DNA from: CAZFQG01 sp964520785
GTDB lineage: Bacteria > Planctomycetota > Planctomycetia > Pirellulales > Thermoguttaceae
Length of the DNA: 25,175 nt
Assembly (NCBI GenBank): GCA_964520785.1
Contig: CAZFQG010000084.1
Location: 1-25,175, forward strand
Reading direction: 5' to 3'
In this document: positions 8,208 to 16,384 of the stretch, piece by piece
How the letters are laid out: every line of letters starts with the position of its first letter
Numbering within the stretch: the first letter of the stretch is position 1
Made by a program: the position numbers and the translations under genes
Notes under the pieces: model-generated
Database searches by the model: none
Told to the model about the DNA's origin: nothing
Seen by the model: only the letters and a program-made list of their open reading frames with translations

Positions 8208-10253
8208 CTAGGGACCGGTCGCCGGACTCGCCGCGGCTGGAGCTGCGCCCGCGGGACCTTCGGGCGCCGGGGCGCCGGTTTCCGGAGCGGTAGGCGGCGT
8301 CGCGGGGGCACCGGTTTCCGGAGCGGTAGGCGGCGTCGCCGGCGTATCGGGAGCAGTGCCGGCGGGGGCGTCCGGCGTGGTGGCCGCGTCGCCGGCTTCC
8401 GCGGTTGCCGGAACCGTTCCAGCCTCGGTCGCCTCGGCCACCGAGCCTGTCGCCAATTTCGTGACATCCGGTGGGTTGTAAATATAAATGATTCCGCATA
8501 TTTCGACCGGAACGTCGTACGGACTCAGGCCGGTATCCCCCATGCCGCGGCCGAACATGCCGCCCCCTTCCATCCCCATACCGGGCATACCTCCACCCTC
8601 CATTCCCATTCCCGACATTCCGCCCCCTTCCATCCCCATACCGGGCATACCTCCACCCTCCATTCCCATTCCCATTCCCGACATTCCGCCCCCTTCCATT
8701 CCCATGCCCATGCCCATCGCGGAAGAACCGACGTCGATCTGACCGGCGCGGCCGGGAGAGACTCGCACCTTGCGGATTTCAACCGGCATGCTGGAATTCG
8801 CGCACTCGACCAGCAGTTCCGGAATGCGACGCTGATCCATCGTCAGCCGCATGTACACCGGCATCATCTTGAATTCCGCGTAAGGGGATTGCATACCGAA
8901 AGGTAAGGGGCGGCCTTCCTCGCTTACGTATCGGCCGTGCTTCAAGTAACGTTCTCGTTGTGGCTCGGGAATGCCGTCAATTTGGGTGCTCATCCCGAGC
9001 CCGCCCATCCCGGGCATCCCGCCGTCCATTCCCCCTTCCATTCCCATGCCCATCCCGGGCATTCCGCCCCCTTCCATTCCCATTCCCATTCCCATTCCCA
9101 TTCCCATGCCAGGCATTCCGCCTCCTTCCATTCCCATCCCCATCCCGGGCATTCCGCCCCCTTCCATTCCCATTCCCATTCCCATGCCGCCCCCTTCCAT
9201 TCCCATGCCCATCCCGGGCATCCCGCCCCCATCCATCCCGGGCATTCCCATCCCGGGCATGTCCCCCGGCATTCCTCCGCCGTCCATTCCAGGCATTCCC
9301 ATCCCCGGCATATCGCCCGGCATTCCCCCTTCCATCCCCGGCATTCCGGCGCCACCCATCGGATCCATGCCCATACCCATGCCCATGCCGGCGGCCGCGG
9401 CGGCCCCGAGTCTTTGTGTCGTGGGCAAGAATGGAGCGGCCTCTTTTCCGATCTGCAAGACGGCAATCTCCTTCACGGCCGCGTTATGATGTCCCGTAGC
9501 GCCGGAATTCGTGCGTCTGATAATCCGCAGAAGTGCTTCATAGACCCAGAGATCCTCCTGTGCCAACCACACCTGGACGGAGGTCGGTCGAGTATTCCAC
9601 GTGAACCGGTTCTCCAGCCGCAGACAGTCGGTTTCATCCCAATCGACCTTGTTCCCGAAAAGCTCGATTTCTTCCTCTTCGATACCGCCGGTCCCCCCGC
9701 GCGTGCCGAACATTCCCGGCATACCGCCGCCCATCTCCATTCCCATCCCCATGCCGCCCATACGTCCCATTCCGCTGTTTCCACGGAATTCCGGATCGAC
9801 GGGGCGGCGCGCCTCGACCAGAGCGAAAAGCTTCGGGAGGTGATCCCGGATGAAGGTCTGATACAACTCGAGATACTCCAGGGGAATATCGTCGTTTTCG
9901 TCGAGCCCTTCGATCAACTCCAGAAAGTCGGGACCCAGCGCCTGCGGCCACGGATTCTGCTCTTTCTGCTTCCGGTACAGGCTTTCCCACGCCCTAAGTA
10001 CATTGGACCGCAACTTGATGTGCTCTCTCGTCATCGCCGCGATCACGCCTTCATTGGGATGGCGTTCCTGGCCGGTGACATTTCGCGCTCTGTCCAGCGC
10101 GGAATCCAACTCCCCTCTTCGCGACGAGAACCGCCGCGCTAAGTCAGCCGTCGCGGTCGTCCATATCGCCAGACCCAACAAGACCACCACGAGCGTGAGA
10201 ATCCAGAAGTGAAACTTCTTGACGAACGCGAATATCAGTTTGACTTTGTCCAT
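8208..10253 (-). CDS. membrane-anchored Met/Gly-rich protein, possible PilO-like partner
   Basis: This 681-residue protein is of unrecognised family. A short basic N-terminus precedes one membrane segment (about 17-35). A helical, charged stretch (about 36-150) follows, which is the order seen in PilO/GspM-type proteins. A conserved-looking domain, QVWLAQEDLWVYEALLRIIRRTN (227-249) to AVKEIAVLQIGKEA (259-272), leads into a Met/Gly block from 290 to 421 in which 44 of 132 residues are Met. A second folded part, MMPVYMRLTMDQRRIPELL (463-481), is followed by another Met/Gly block (512-571), then VPVEICGIIYIYNPPD (581-596) and an Ala/Pro/Thr tail. The folded pieces look like one C-terminal domain split by Met-rich loops. 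It follows the pilM-pilN fusion by 85 bp. No strong Shine-Dalgarno is seen. Confidence 0.75.
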   Translation of the reverse strand: MDKVKLIFAFVKKFHFWILTLVVVLLGLAIWTTATADLARRFSSRRGELDSALDRARNVTGQERHPNEGVIAAMTREHIKLRSNVLRAWESLYRKQKEQNPWPQALGPDFLELIEGLDENDDIPLEYLELYQTFIRDHLPKLFALVEARRPVDPEFRGNSGMGRMGGMGMGMEMGGGMPGMFGTRGGTGGIEEEEIELFGNKVDWDETDCLRLENRFTWNTRPTSVQVWLAQEDLWVYEALLRIIRRTNSGATGHHNAAVKEIAVLQIGKEAAPFLPTTQRLGAAAAAGMGMGMGMDPMGGAGMPGMEGGMPGDMPGMGMPGMDGGGMPGDMPGMGMPGMDGGGMPGMGMGMEGGGMGMGMGMEGGGMPGMGMGMEGGGMPGMGMGMGMGMGMEGGGMPGMGMGMEGGMDGGMPGMGGLGMSTQIDGIPEPQRERYLKHGRYVSEEGRPLPFGMQSPYAEFKMMPVYMRLTMDQRRIPELLVECANSSMPVEIRKVRVSPGRAGQIDVGSSAMGMGMGMEGGGMSGMGMGMEGGGMPGMGMEGGGMSGMGMEGGGMPGMGMEGGGMFGRGMGDTGLSPYDVPVEICGIIYIYNPPDVTKLATGSVAEATEAGTVPATAEAGDAATTPDAPAGTAPDTPATPPTAPETGAPATPPTAPETGAPAPEGPAGAAPAAASPATGP
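8541..8720 (-). repeat. Met/Gly-rich coding tandem repeat (residues 512-571)
   Basis: Tandem in-frame units encode MGMEGGGMPG and MGMEGGGMSG alternately. On the plus strand the words CCGCCCCCTTCCATCCCCAT and CATACCTCCACCCTCCATTC recur with very few changes, which indicates recent duplication. Confidence 0.9.
8991..9386 (-). repeat. long Met/Gly-rich coding tandem repeat (residues 290-421)
   Basis: This is about 400 bp of imperfect in-frame repeat built from the words CCGCCCCCTTCCATTCCCAT and GCCCATCCCGGGCATTCC on the plus strand. It encodes PGMGMGMEGGGM and PGDMPGMGMPGMDGGG units. The plus strand is almost all pyrimidine in places, so the coding strand is G-rich. Confidence 0.92.
9079..9105 (-). 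other. G-quadruplex-forming tract in the coding strand and mRNA
   Basis: Five CCC tracts on the plus strand (9079-81, 9085-87, 9091-93, 9097-99, 9103-05) are separated by ATT. The coding strand therefore reads GGG-AAT-GGG repeated, five G3 tracts with 3-nt loops. Similar four-tract sites lie at 8656-8679 and 9157-9183. They arise because Gly-Met is encoded as GGA-ATG. Confidence 0.6.
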
Positions 10254-10312
10254 GCGAAAGCCGTGGGGCTAAAGGTTTCGAACGTCCTAGTTTCTAACTC
10301 GGTCAAAATCAG

Positions 10313-10330
10313 CCGGCCGGCACCGGCCGG
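10313..10330 (-). terminator. hairpin between the pilM-pilN fusion and the next gene
   Basis: A 7-bp all-GC stem, CCGGCCG (10313-10319) with CGGCCGG (10324-10330) and loop GCAC, lies just after the fusion's stop. On the minus strand a TTTT follows a few bases later. It may be a weak terminator that reduces downstream expression, or an mRNA-stabilising stem. Confidence 0.35.
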
Positions 10331-10338
10331 TCGTACTT

Positions 10339-12924
10339 CTATGGGGCGGCCGGAGGCGTCCCGCCGGCGTTCTCCGGAATCGGCCCGTCCACCGCGTCGG
10401 CCGGAGGGGTCGTCCCGGGAACCGGTGCCGTCCCGGGATCGCCGGGGATTCCAACGTCCATCCCGGCATCAGGCATTCCGGGAACCTCGCCCGCCTCCAA
10501 ACCCGCTTCCGCGGCCGCTTTCTGCTCGGCTTTCTTCGCCCGGACCGAAGGGGGAGCCGGCTGCCAAACGAATTGAATGATGAAGTCGAACCGGCGAAGT
10601 TTCAACATGGGCCGTTGCATCAGGCCGGTGCGACCCATTCCCATCCCCTCGCCCATTCCCATCGGACCACCCAATCCCCCGGGCATTCCGGTTCGGCCGG
10701 TCTCGTCCGTCTCCACTTCCGCGAGCTTGTCCTCGATTTGGACGATGCGCACCCCGCGCGGCGCCACCAAGGTCGGGTAGCTGATCCCCAGCTCCTCCAT
10801 CGTTACCCACTCGAAGCCCCCCTTCACGTCGGTCCCTTCCGCCGCCCCGCTCACGGCTTCGTCTTCGGACAATTGCCGGCTTCCCTTCGGAAGCAGAACT
10901 TTCCCCTCTTTCAGGTTCTTCAAAATGGTTTCACGAAGGTATTGCTGACCCGCCAAGATTTTTTCTTTCGGGTGGTTGTGGTAATGGTACCCGGTCAGTT
11001 GGACGATCCAGGCTCCTCCCTGCGGGCCTCCGGTGACACCGCCCATCATCGGATCACCCATACCCATGCCCATGTCCATACCCCCGCTCATTCCCATACC
11101 CCCGCCCATGCCCATTCCCCCGCCCATGCCCATTCCGCCACCCATACCCATGTCACCCGGCATCCCGACGCCGCCTGGGGGCATCATTTCGCCGCCTGGA
11201 GGCATCATCATTTCGCCGCCGGGGGGCATCGCTCCGGCGCCGCCGGTCATCGGGTCCATGCCGGCCCCCATCGCCATCGGATCGGTCCCGTCCGCCATCG
11301 GATCGGCGGCGGGCTTATCCGGGCGCAGATAGTTCCGCTTCACCATGAGTTGGTACCAGGAAGAGGCGTGGGGGGTCCACTTGCAGTCCAGGCTGGTAAT
11401 GTGCAGCCGGTTCTGCCGCATGATCGCGTCGGCCCGCTCCTCCGAAGTCTTCAGTTTCTCCAAGTCGACCTGCCTCTGCGGCAAATCCTGCGGAAGGGCC
11501 GCGTTGATCGCGCGGAGCAGTTCGAGCCAGACGATCCGGCCTTCCACGTTACTTATCAGGTGCTGACCGATTTGGTCCGTCGCCTTGAACGCATTCTCGA
11601 CGCTCTGGGCCTCTTCGATCAACTGCGACGAGGTACTCGACACGGATTCGATGTCCGATACCCCCTGCGCGAAAGCGTCGTCCTGGACCGTACTCAGTGC
11701 CAGCGAGTAACTCGCGAAGCTGACCATGCATCCCAACAGGATCAACGCGACGGCGGCCAATGCCCACGGTTTCTTCTCGCGGATCAGACGGTCGCGGACC
11801 AGCTCGCCCGGCAGAAGATTCGTCCGCAAGACCGAACGGCCCGCCTGCAAGGCTTGCACGGTCAAACCGTAACAGACGCCGAACGAAAGGAGGTTTTCCT
11901 TGAACGCCGGAGCACCGACCACTTCATTCCCGGTCAAACGCTCGAACGAATCCACGCGGACGACGTCCATATCCAAATTCTGCGCCAGATACCGCCGCAG
12001 CCCGGGCATCTTCATCGTATTGCCTACGGCGATGATCTTGTCGAGCTTGGCGTGGCGATCGAGCGTTTGAAAATAACCGATCGATCGCTGCACCTCCGTC
12101 AGAAGCTCGTTGAAGACCGGCCGCATCGCCTGGAATAGAGCCTTCGGGTCCTCCGCGGTCGCCGCGTTCCGCTTGAGGTGCTCCGCCTTCGCGAACGTGA
12201 GTTTCAGTTCCTTCGTCAGCGCCCGGGTGAAGTGATTGCCGCCGAGTGGTATGCTGCGCTGCCACACGCGGAACCCGTTCGTGATGACCAGGTCGGTCGC
12301 GTCCGTTCCCAGGGAGAGAATGACCAACGAAGGGGGCGGATCGTCCGGGTCGAATTCCTCCGCCGGAGGAAGTTCGCCGATAATATCGAACAGGGCGTAG
12401 TTGTATAGCGCCAGGGGCGTGAGCTGAACGTAGTCGACTTCCAACCCCACCTTCTGCAGCGGTTCCAATTCCCGGAGGACCTGCTCCCGTTTCATCGCGA
12501 AAAGGCCGATCTCCGTCTCGATCGCGAACCCTTCCTGCTCCGTACCCCCTCCCATCTTCTGATACGACCAAATCACGTCCTGCAAGTCGAACGGAATCTG
12601 CTGACGCGCCTCGTACTTAACGATGTCCGGAATCTTCTTCGGCTCCACCGGAGGAAGCTTGATGAACCGCGCCAGGCCGTTCTGGCCCGGCACCGAAAGG
12701 GCAACCTGGTCGCCGCGGACCGAATTCCGAGACAAAAACGCCGTCAGCGCCTCTTGGATCAATTCTTCCGGATTCGCGTCGGGCTGACTCAGGATTTTGG
12801 GGTACTCGATGAAATCGAACGCATCGGCGACAAGCTTGCCAGAGTCGCCAGCGCGCCGGCACCGAAGCGCTTTCAATGAGCATTGACCGATATCAATACC
12901 CCAGACGGTATCCCCTCTGGCCAT
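10339..12924 (-). CDS. pilM: PilM-PilN fusion, type IV pilus-like assembly platform protein with Met-rich insert
   Basis: Residues 1 to about 360 form a PilM domain, an actin-like cytoplasmic ATP-binding fold: GIDIGQCSLKAL (9-20), QVALSVPGQNGLARFIKLPP (73-92), YEARQQIPFDLQDVIW (104-119), SLGTDATDLVITNG (204-217) and the late phosphate-loop-like AVGNTMKMPGLRRYL (299-313). The chain then continues as PilN: TNLLPGEL (368-375, the usual cytoplasmic NLLP motif), one membrane segment (about 386-408) and a coiled-coil-like periplasmic part. In most bacteria PilM and PilN are separate proteins that bind through this very motif, so the fusion is natural but unusual. A Met/Gly block (541-630) and a shorter one near 747-770 interrupt the periplasmic part, and the C-terminus is Ala/Pro-rich. 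GAGGAC precedes the ATG. It heads the six-gene minus-strand run. Confidence 0.85.
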   Translation of the reverse strand: MARGDTVWGIDIGQCSLKALRCRRAGDSGKLVADAFDFIEYPKILSQPDANPEELIQEALTAFLSRNSVRGDQVALSVPGQNGLARFIKLPPVEPKKIPDIVKYEARQQIPFDLQDVIWSYQKMGGGTEQEGFAIETEIGLFAMKREQVLRELEPLQKVGLEVDYVQLTPLALYNYALFDIIGELPPAEEFDPDDPPPSLVILSLGTDATDLVITNGFRVWQRSIPLGGNHFTRALTKELKLTFAKAEHLKRNAATAEDPKALFQAMRPVFNELLTEVQRSIGYFQTLDRHAKLDKIIAVGNTMKMPGLRRYLAQNLDMDVVRVDSFERLTGNEVVGAPAFKENLLSFGVCYGLTVQALQAGRSVLRTNLLPGELVRDRLIREKKPWALAAVALILLGCMVSFASYSLALSTVQDDAFAQGVSDIESVSSTSSQLIEEAQSVENAFKATDQIGQHLISNVEGRIVWLELLRAINAALPQDLPQRQVDLEKLKTSEERADAIMRQNRLHITSLDCKWTPHASSWYQLMVKRNYLRPDKPAADPMADGTDPMAMGAGMDPMTGGAGAMPPGGEMMMPPGGEMMPPGGVGMPGDMGMGGGMGMGGGMGMGGGMGMSGGMDMGMGMGDPMMGGVTGGPQGGAWIVQLTGYHYHNHPKEKILAGQQYLRETILKNLKEGKVLLPKGSRQLSEDEAVSGAAEGTDVKGGFEWVTMEELGISYPTLVAPRGVRIVQIEDKLAEVETDETGRTGMPGGLGGPMGMGEGMGMGRTGLMQRPMLKLRRFDFIIQFVWQPAPPSVRAKKAEQKAAAEAGLEAGEVPGMPDAGMDVGIPGDPGTAPVPGTTPPADAVDGPIPENAGGTPPAAP
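11035..11304 (-). repeat. Met/Gly/Pro-rich coding repeat in the pilM-pilN fusion (residues 541-630)
   Basis: In-frame units encode MPPGGEM, then MGMGGG several times. On the plus strand CCCATGCCCATTCCCCCG recurs in tandem (about 11105-11145) and GCATCATTTCGCCGCC-type words recur at about 11180-11225. Confidence 0.85.
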
Positions 12925-13009
12925 GATGAGTCCTCGTGGTTCCGGTGTTCCATGCCGAACGACGGCTTTTCAAGAAAAGTACTGAAATTTACTGACGTTT
13001 CGTCTCGCG

Positions 13010-13057
13010 AACGGGCCTGCGGTGGCCCACCCGGCGGATCGCTCCGTAAGGCCCGTT
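13010..13057. promoter_or_regulatory. hairpin in the divergent region upstream of the pilM-pilN fusion
   Basis: AACGGGCCT (13010-13018) pairs perfectly with AGGCCCGTT (13049-13057). The loop holds a smaller GGTGG/CCACC stem. It would lie in the 5' leader of the minus-strand transcript, about 90 nt before the fusion's start codon, and could affect leader structure or act as an operator. No riboswitch class is recognised. Confidence 0.35.
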
Positions 13058-13092
13058 TCACCGTACCGGTTATTCCGATCAACGGTGGATAC

Positions 13093-13128
13093 TATAATAC
13101 ATCCGTGAGTGACGAAACACAAACACCG
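13093..13128. promoter_or_regulatory. candidate divergent promoter region
   Basis: A perfect TATAAT (13093-13098) reads toward the GH38-like gene, but its -35 is poor. On the opposite strand TATTAT overlaps the same bases and has TTGTGT 17 bp upstream, reading toward the pilM-pilN fusion. The flanks GGATAC and ACATCC make the site nearly palindromic. This suggests shared control of the two directions, but the evidence is only sequence resemblance. Confidence 0.3.
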
Positions 13129-13365
13129 CAACACAAACTTTTGAGCGTCCGGGCGGTACCTCTCCCTAATTCAGTTTACCCAAAAAGCCAGAACAATGTC
13201 AAGAGATTGTCGCGGCAAAGTCCTTTGAATCCGCGGATCGGAATTGTCCTGGAAGAATCTCGGTCAGAATCCAGTCGCACCTCGCGATAATGAACATACC
13301 CACCCTGCGGAGGGACGGCTTCATGAAGAATCCGACTCGACAACTCCCCAAGAATCAATGGGCTA

Positions 13366-16293
13366 ATGCAGAAAAACATGACATTAGAAAAAGTTTTCAT
13401 ACTACTCCCATGCCGTTCGTTGGAGAACCTGGAACTACACTGCCCCTCCCGAGAGGCAGATGAGCTTTTGACGGCGTGGTGTGCCGGCTTTCACCCGTCC
13501 GTGCTGGCGGAAATCAAGGAAACCCCAAAGTGGGAGCCCGCCGAGACCCCTCCGGCAAATGTCGACCACCGGACACTCGTTCTGATCCCCAACAAGAGTG
13601 AAGCGTTCCTTCCTAAAGACTGGCTCAGCGGAACCCTTCAGGCGGGGGCGCGAGTTGTCTACTGCAAAGGGGGAATGGCCGAAACCGTACCGGCTGTCTT
13701 GGAGGCGGTTCCTCCCGAACGGAAGCCGGAGTCGCTGGCCGAAGATACCGTGCTGGATTTCTTTTCCGTCGCCCTGGCCCATTTTCAGGTGGAAATGATC
13801 ACCCGGCGCATGCACTACATGAGCGGGCTGGACGAAACCCGATTTCAGTCGGAGGTCGTTTCGGCGGCCGAGTATGCCATCAAAGGCGAACTACCGACGG
13901 CGCACGAGTATATTCGTTCCGCGTTCAACATGCTTTGCGATGCGCGAGACTATTACCACCCCACGGAAAACCGGCTGCTCGATTTGACCGTCGTCGAGCC
14001 CGGAGCGTTCGGCAAGGGGTTTCTCGCATCGCTCGGCGTGCCGGCGTCGACGCATCTGCTTGTGTCGGCCGAAACGCTCGCCACGTTGTCCGACGAGTCT
14101 CCGGAGCTTCTCGAGACGATCAAGCGAGCGGTGGACCGCGAGGAGCGGCCCGCCGTCGTTTTGGGCGGCGAGTATTCCCAGCGGGCGCTGCCGCTGTTGC
14201 CGCCAGAGGCGATTCTTTGGGAGTTCCGCAAGGGCCTCGTATCTTACCAGGAGTTGTTGGGCAGACGCCCGAGAGTTTTCGCGCGGCGCCGTTTCGGCTT
14301 GACTCCCTTCCTGCCGCAACTGCTGGACAAACTCGATTTTCGCGGAGTGATTCACGCGACGCTCGACGATGGCCGTTTTCCAACCGAGAGTCAGAGCAAG
14401 GTCGAATGGCAGGGGTTTGACGGGACCTCGGTCAACGCGATCACCCGGATTCCCCTGGACGCCGGCGACCCGGCCACTTTCTTGTCGCTTTCCGAGAGTT
14501 TCGGCGACGTCCTGGACGCTTCTTATTCCGCGACGATCGTATTCGCCCACTGGCCGGGACGCGAACATGCGTGGTACGGCATTCTCCGTCGCGCGAGCCG
14601 GTATGCCTCGTCTCTGGGTGAATTCAAATCAGTCGAGAAGTACTTCGAGGATGTCGCGTACTCGGGCCACGCGTCGAGGCACCCGGCCGACGCCTACGTC
14701 TCCCCCTACCTGCGTCAGGAAGTCGCGGCGGGACGCAGGGACCCGATCTCGCGATGGATCCGTTACTACCGGATGAGGACGTTATTGGACGCCATCCTGG
14801 CGTACGACGCGATGGAATGCTGGATTCGTTCCGATCCGGAACCCCGCGACCGCGCCGAATTGACGGCGCGGGTGGAGGCGGCCGCGGAGCGAGACCCCGA
14901 GGGGATTCGCGAGGAGGAACTGCTCGAAATTCTCGCCGAAGGGGCGGCAAAGACCGCGGACTTACTCGGCGGCGAATCGGGAAGAGACGCCGGAAGAGAC
15001 GCGGGAGGGGTTCTGGTCGTTTCCCCTTGGTCTTTCAAGGGTTCCATGCCGGTGGATATTTCTCCGCGCGCGAAGCGGCTTCGCGCGGCGGGGCCCGTCC
15101 GGGTCGTCGACGAGGCGGAGGGCCGCCGCGCCGCGGTGGTCGACGTCCCCGGAATGGGCTTCGTCTGGGTCGGTCCCGGCGGATCCTCGGAGCAACCGGT
15201 GGAAAAGCGGCCTTCATGGTTTTCCTGGAAGAAGCCGAAGCCGGAACCGCGGATCGTGGAGGAGAACGTTCTTCAGAATGAGTATTTCCAGATCATGATC
15301 GATCCGGCCACCGGGGCGATTCGGTCGCTGGGAGACTTCCGCACCCGCGGCAACCGCCTGGCGCAGCAAGTGGCATTGCGGCTTCCGGCGTCGGATCCGC
15401 TGTGCGTCGACGGCGATCCGGAAAGTCGCTATACGATCATGGCGGCCGATTCGCTCCGTGTAGCGCGGAACGGGCCCGTTACCGGCGAGATCATCGCGAA
15501 AGGGCGGCTCGTCAACCGTCACGGGAAGCGTCTGGCCGGTTTCGCGCAGACGGTCCGCGTCCACCGAGGATGCCGCGTCTTCGAGATCGAACTGGAACTG
15601 GACCCCGACTACGCGCCCATCGCGGATCCTTGGGAATCCTACTACGCCTTCCGATTCGCCTGGGGAGACGCGACGATGGACGTCTTTCGTTGTGTCAACG
15701 GCGCGACCGTTTCGACCGAGGCCGCGCGGCTCGAATCTCCCTGTTTTCTCGATTTCCGCGGCGAAAAGACACGCACGACGCTTCTGGCCGGCGGATTGCC
15801 CTACCACCGGAAGTTCGGTCTGCGGAAGCTCGATTCCATACTGGTCGTCGCCGGAGAGACGGCCCGGCGTTTCCGGATGGGCGTTGGAATCGACATCGAG
15901 GACCCCCTTCCGGCAGCTTTGGAATATCTCGCCCCGGAGGCACGGTTTGCGCGGCCCAGCCAGGCCCCCTCGTCCTCCGCCGGATGGCTGTTTCACCTGG
16001 ACGCGACGAACGTGGTCGCCACGCGATGGGAACCGCTGCGCGCCCTGGATGACCCGGCTCGCGTCGACGGGGTTCGCGTTCGCCTTCTCGAAACCGAAGG
16101 CCGCGAGTGCCACCTCGCGCTGCGGGCCTTCCGCGACGTTTCCGCCGCCGCCAAGACGGATTACCTCGGTACCAAGCTGGAAACGCTCAGTATTCAAGGA
16201 GACCGCGTCACCGTCGGGCTGAAAAGACACGAGTGGGCGCAAGTGGAGTTGCGATTCCGCTTTGGGGTTCCTTCTCCCCCCGCCGCGGAATGA
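13366..16293 (+). CDS. GH38-like large protein with degenerate catalytic motif
   Basis: This 975-residue protein has no visible signal peptide, so it is probably cytoplasmic. Its overall plan resembles family 38 alpha-mannosidases: a catalytic-barrel-like N-terminal half, a helical middle (about 440-560) and a beta-rich C-terminal half starting with NEYFQIMIDPATGAIRSLGD (residues 639-658) and including NRLAQQVALR. However, the zinc-binding HxD motif of GH38 is not found, and the place where the nucleophile motif DPFGHS would be expected reads RRRFGLTPFLPQLL (307-320), with no aspartate. It may use a different mechanism or bind rather than cleave glycans. ATG at 13366 or the in-frame ATG at 13378 are both possible, and neither has a strong Shine-Dalgarno. 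It is transcribed alone, convergent with the proton ATPase. Confidence 0.7.
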   Translation: MQKNMTLEKVFILLPCRSLENLELHCPSREADELLTAWCAGFHPSVLAEIKETPKWEPAETPPANVDHRTLVLIPNKSEAFLPKDWLSGTLQAGARVVYCKGGMAETVPAVLEAVPPERKPESLAEDTVLDFFSVALAHFQVEMITRRMHYMSGLDETRFQSEVVSAAEYAIKGELPTAHEYIRSAFNMLCDARDYYHPTENRLLDLTVVEPGAFGKGFLASLGVPASTHLLVSAETLATLSDESPELLETIKRAVDREERPAVVLGGEYSQRALPLLPPEAILWEFRKGLVSYQELLGRRPRVFARRRFGLTPFLPQLLDKLDFRGVIHATLDDGRFPTESQSKVEWQGFDGTSVNAITRIPLDAGDPATFLSLSESFGDVLDASYSATIVFAHWPGREHAWYGILRRASRYASSLGEFKSVEKYFEDVAYSGHASRHPADAYVSPYLRQEVAAGRRDPISRWIRYYRMRTLLDAILAYDAMECWIRSDPEPRDRAELTARVEAAAERDPEGIREEELLEILAEGAAKTADLLGGESGRDAGRDAGGVLVVSPWSFKGSMPVDISPRAKRLRAAGPVRVVDEAEGRRAAVVDVPGMGFVWVGPGGSSEQPVEKRPSWFSWKKPKPEPRIVEENVLQNEYFQIMIDPATGAIRSLGDFRTRGNRLAQQVALRLPASDPLCVDGDPESRYTIMAADSLRVARNGPVTGEIIAKGRLVNRHGKRLAGFAQTVRVHRGCRVFEIELELDPDYAPIADPWESYYAFRFAWGDATMDVFRCVNGATVSTEAARLESPCFLDFRGEKTRTTLLAGGLPYHRKFGLRKLDSILVVAGETARRFRMGVGIDIEDPLPAALEYLAPEARFARPSQAPSSSAGWLFHLDATNVVATRWEPLRALDDPARVDGVRVRLLETEGRECHLALRAFRDVSAAAKTDYLGTKLETLSIQGDRVTVGLKRHEWAQVELRFRFGVPSPPAAE

Positions 16294-16348
16294 TGCCGCG
16301 AAGCGCTGCGCGCTTTTCGAACGCTCGAAGTCTCTCTTCCGAGGACCG

Positions 16349-16384
16349 TGGAACGGGTGAACGTAAGCCTCCCTAACCCCGTTC
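16349..16384. terminator. weak hairpin in the 183-bp gap between convergent genes
   Basis: GAACGGG (16351-16357) can pair with CCCGTTC (16378-16384) across a 20-nt loop. It lies between the GH38-like stop and the ATPase stop. There is no T tract, so this is only a possible shared terminator. Nothing else is visible in 16294-16476. Confidence 0.25.

Noticed and set aside
8541..9386. CRISPR-like array
   Set aside because: Repeat units are adjacent, imperfect and in-frame with a coding sequence. There are no unique spacers of constant length and no cas genes.
8937..10142. A 401-codon plus-strand frame rich in His, Ser and Pro
   Set aside because: It is the antisense shadow of the Met/Gly-rich repeats. 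The minus frame has a membrane anchor, ordered domains and a place in a run of genes, while this frame is almost all repeat.
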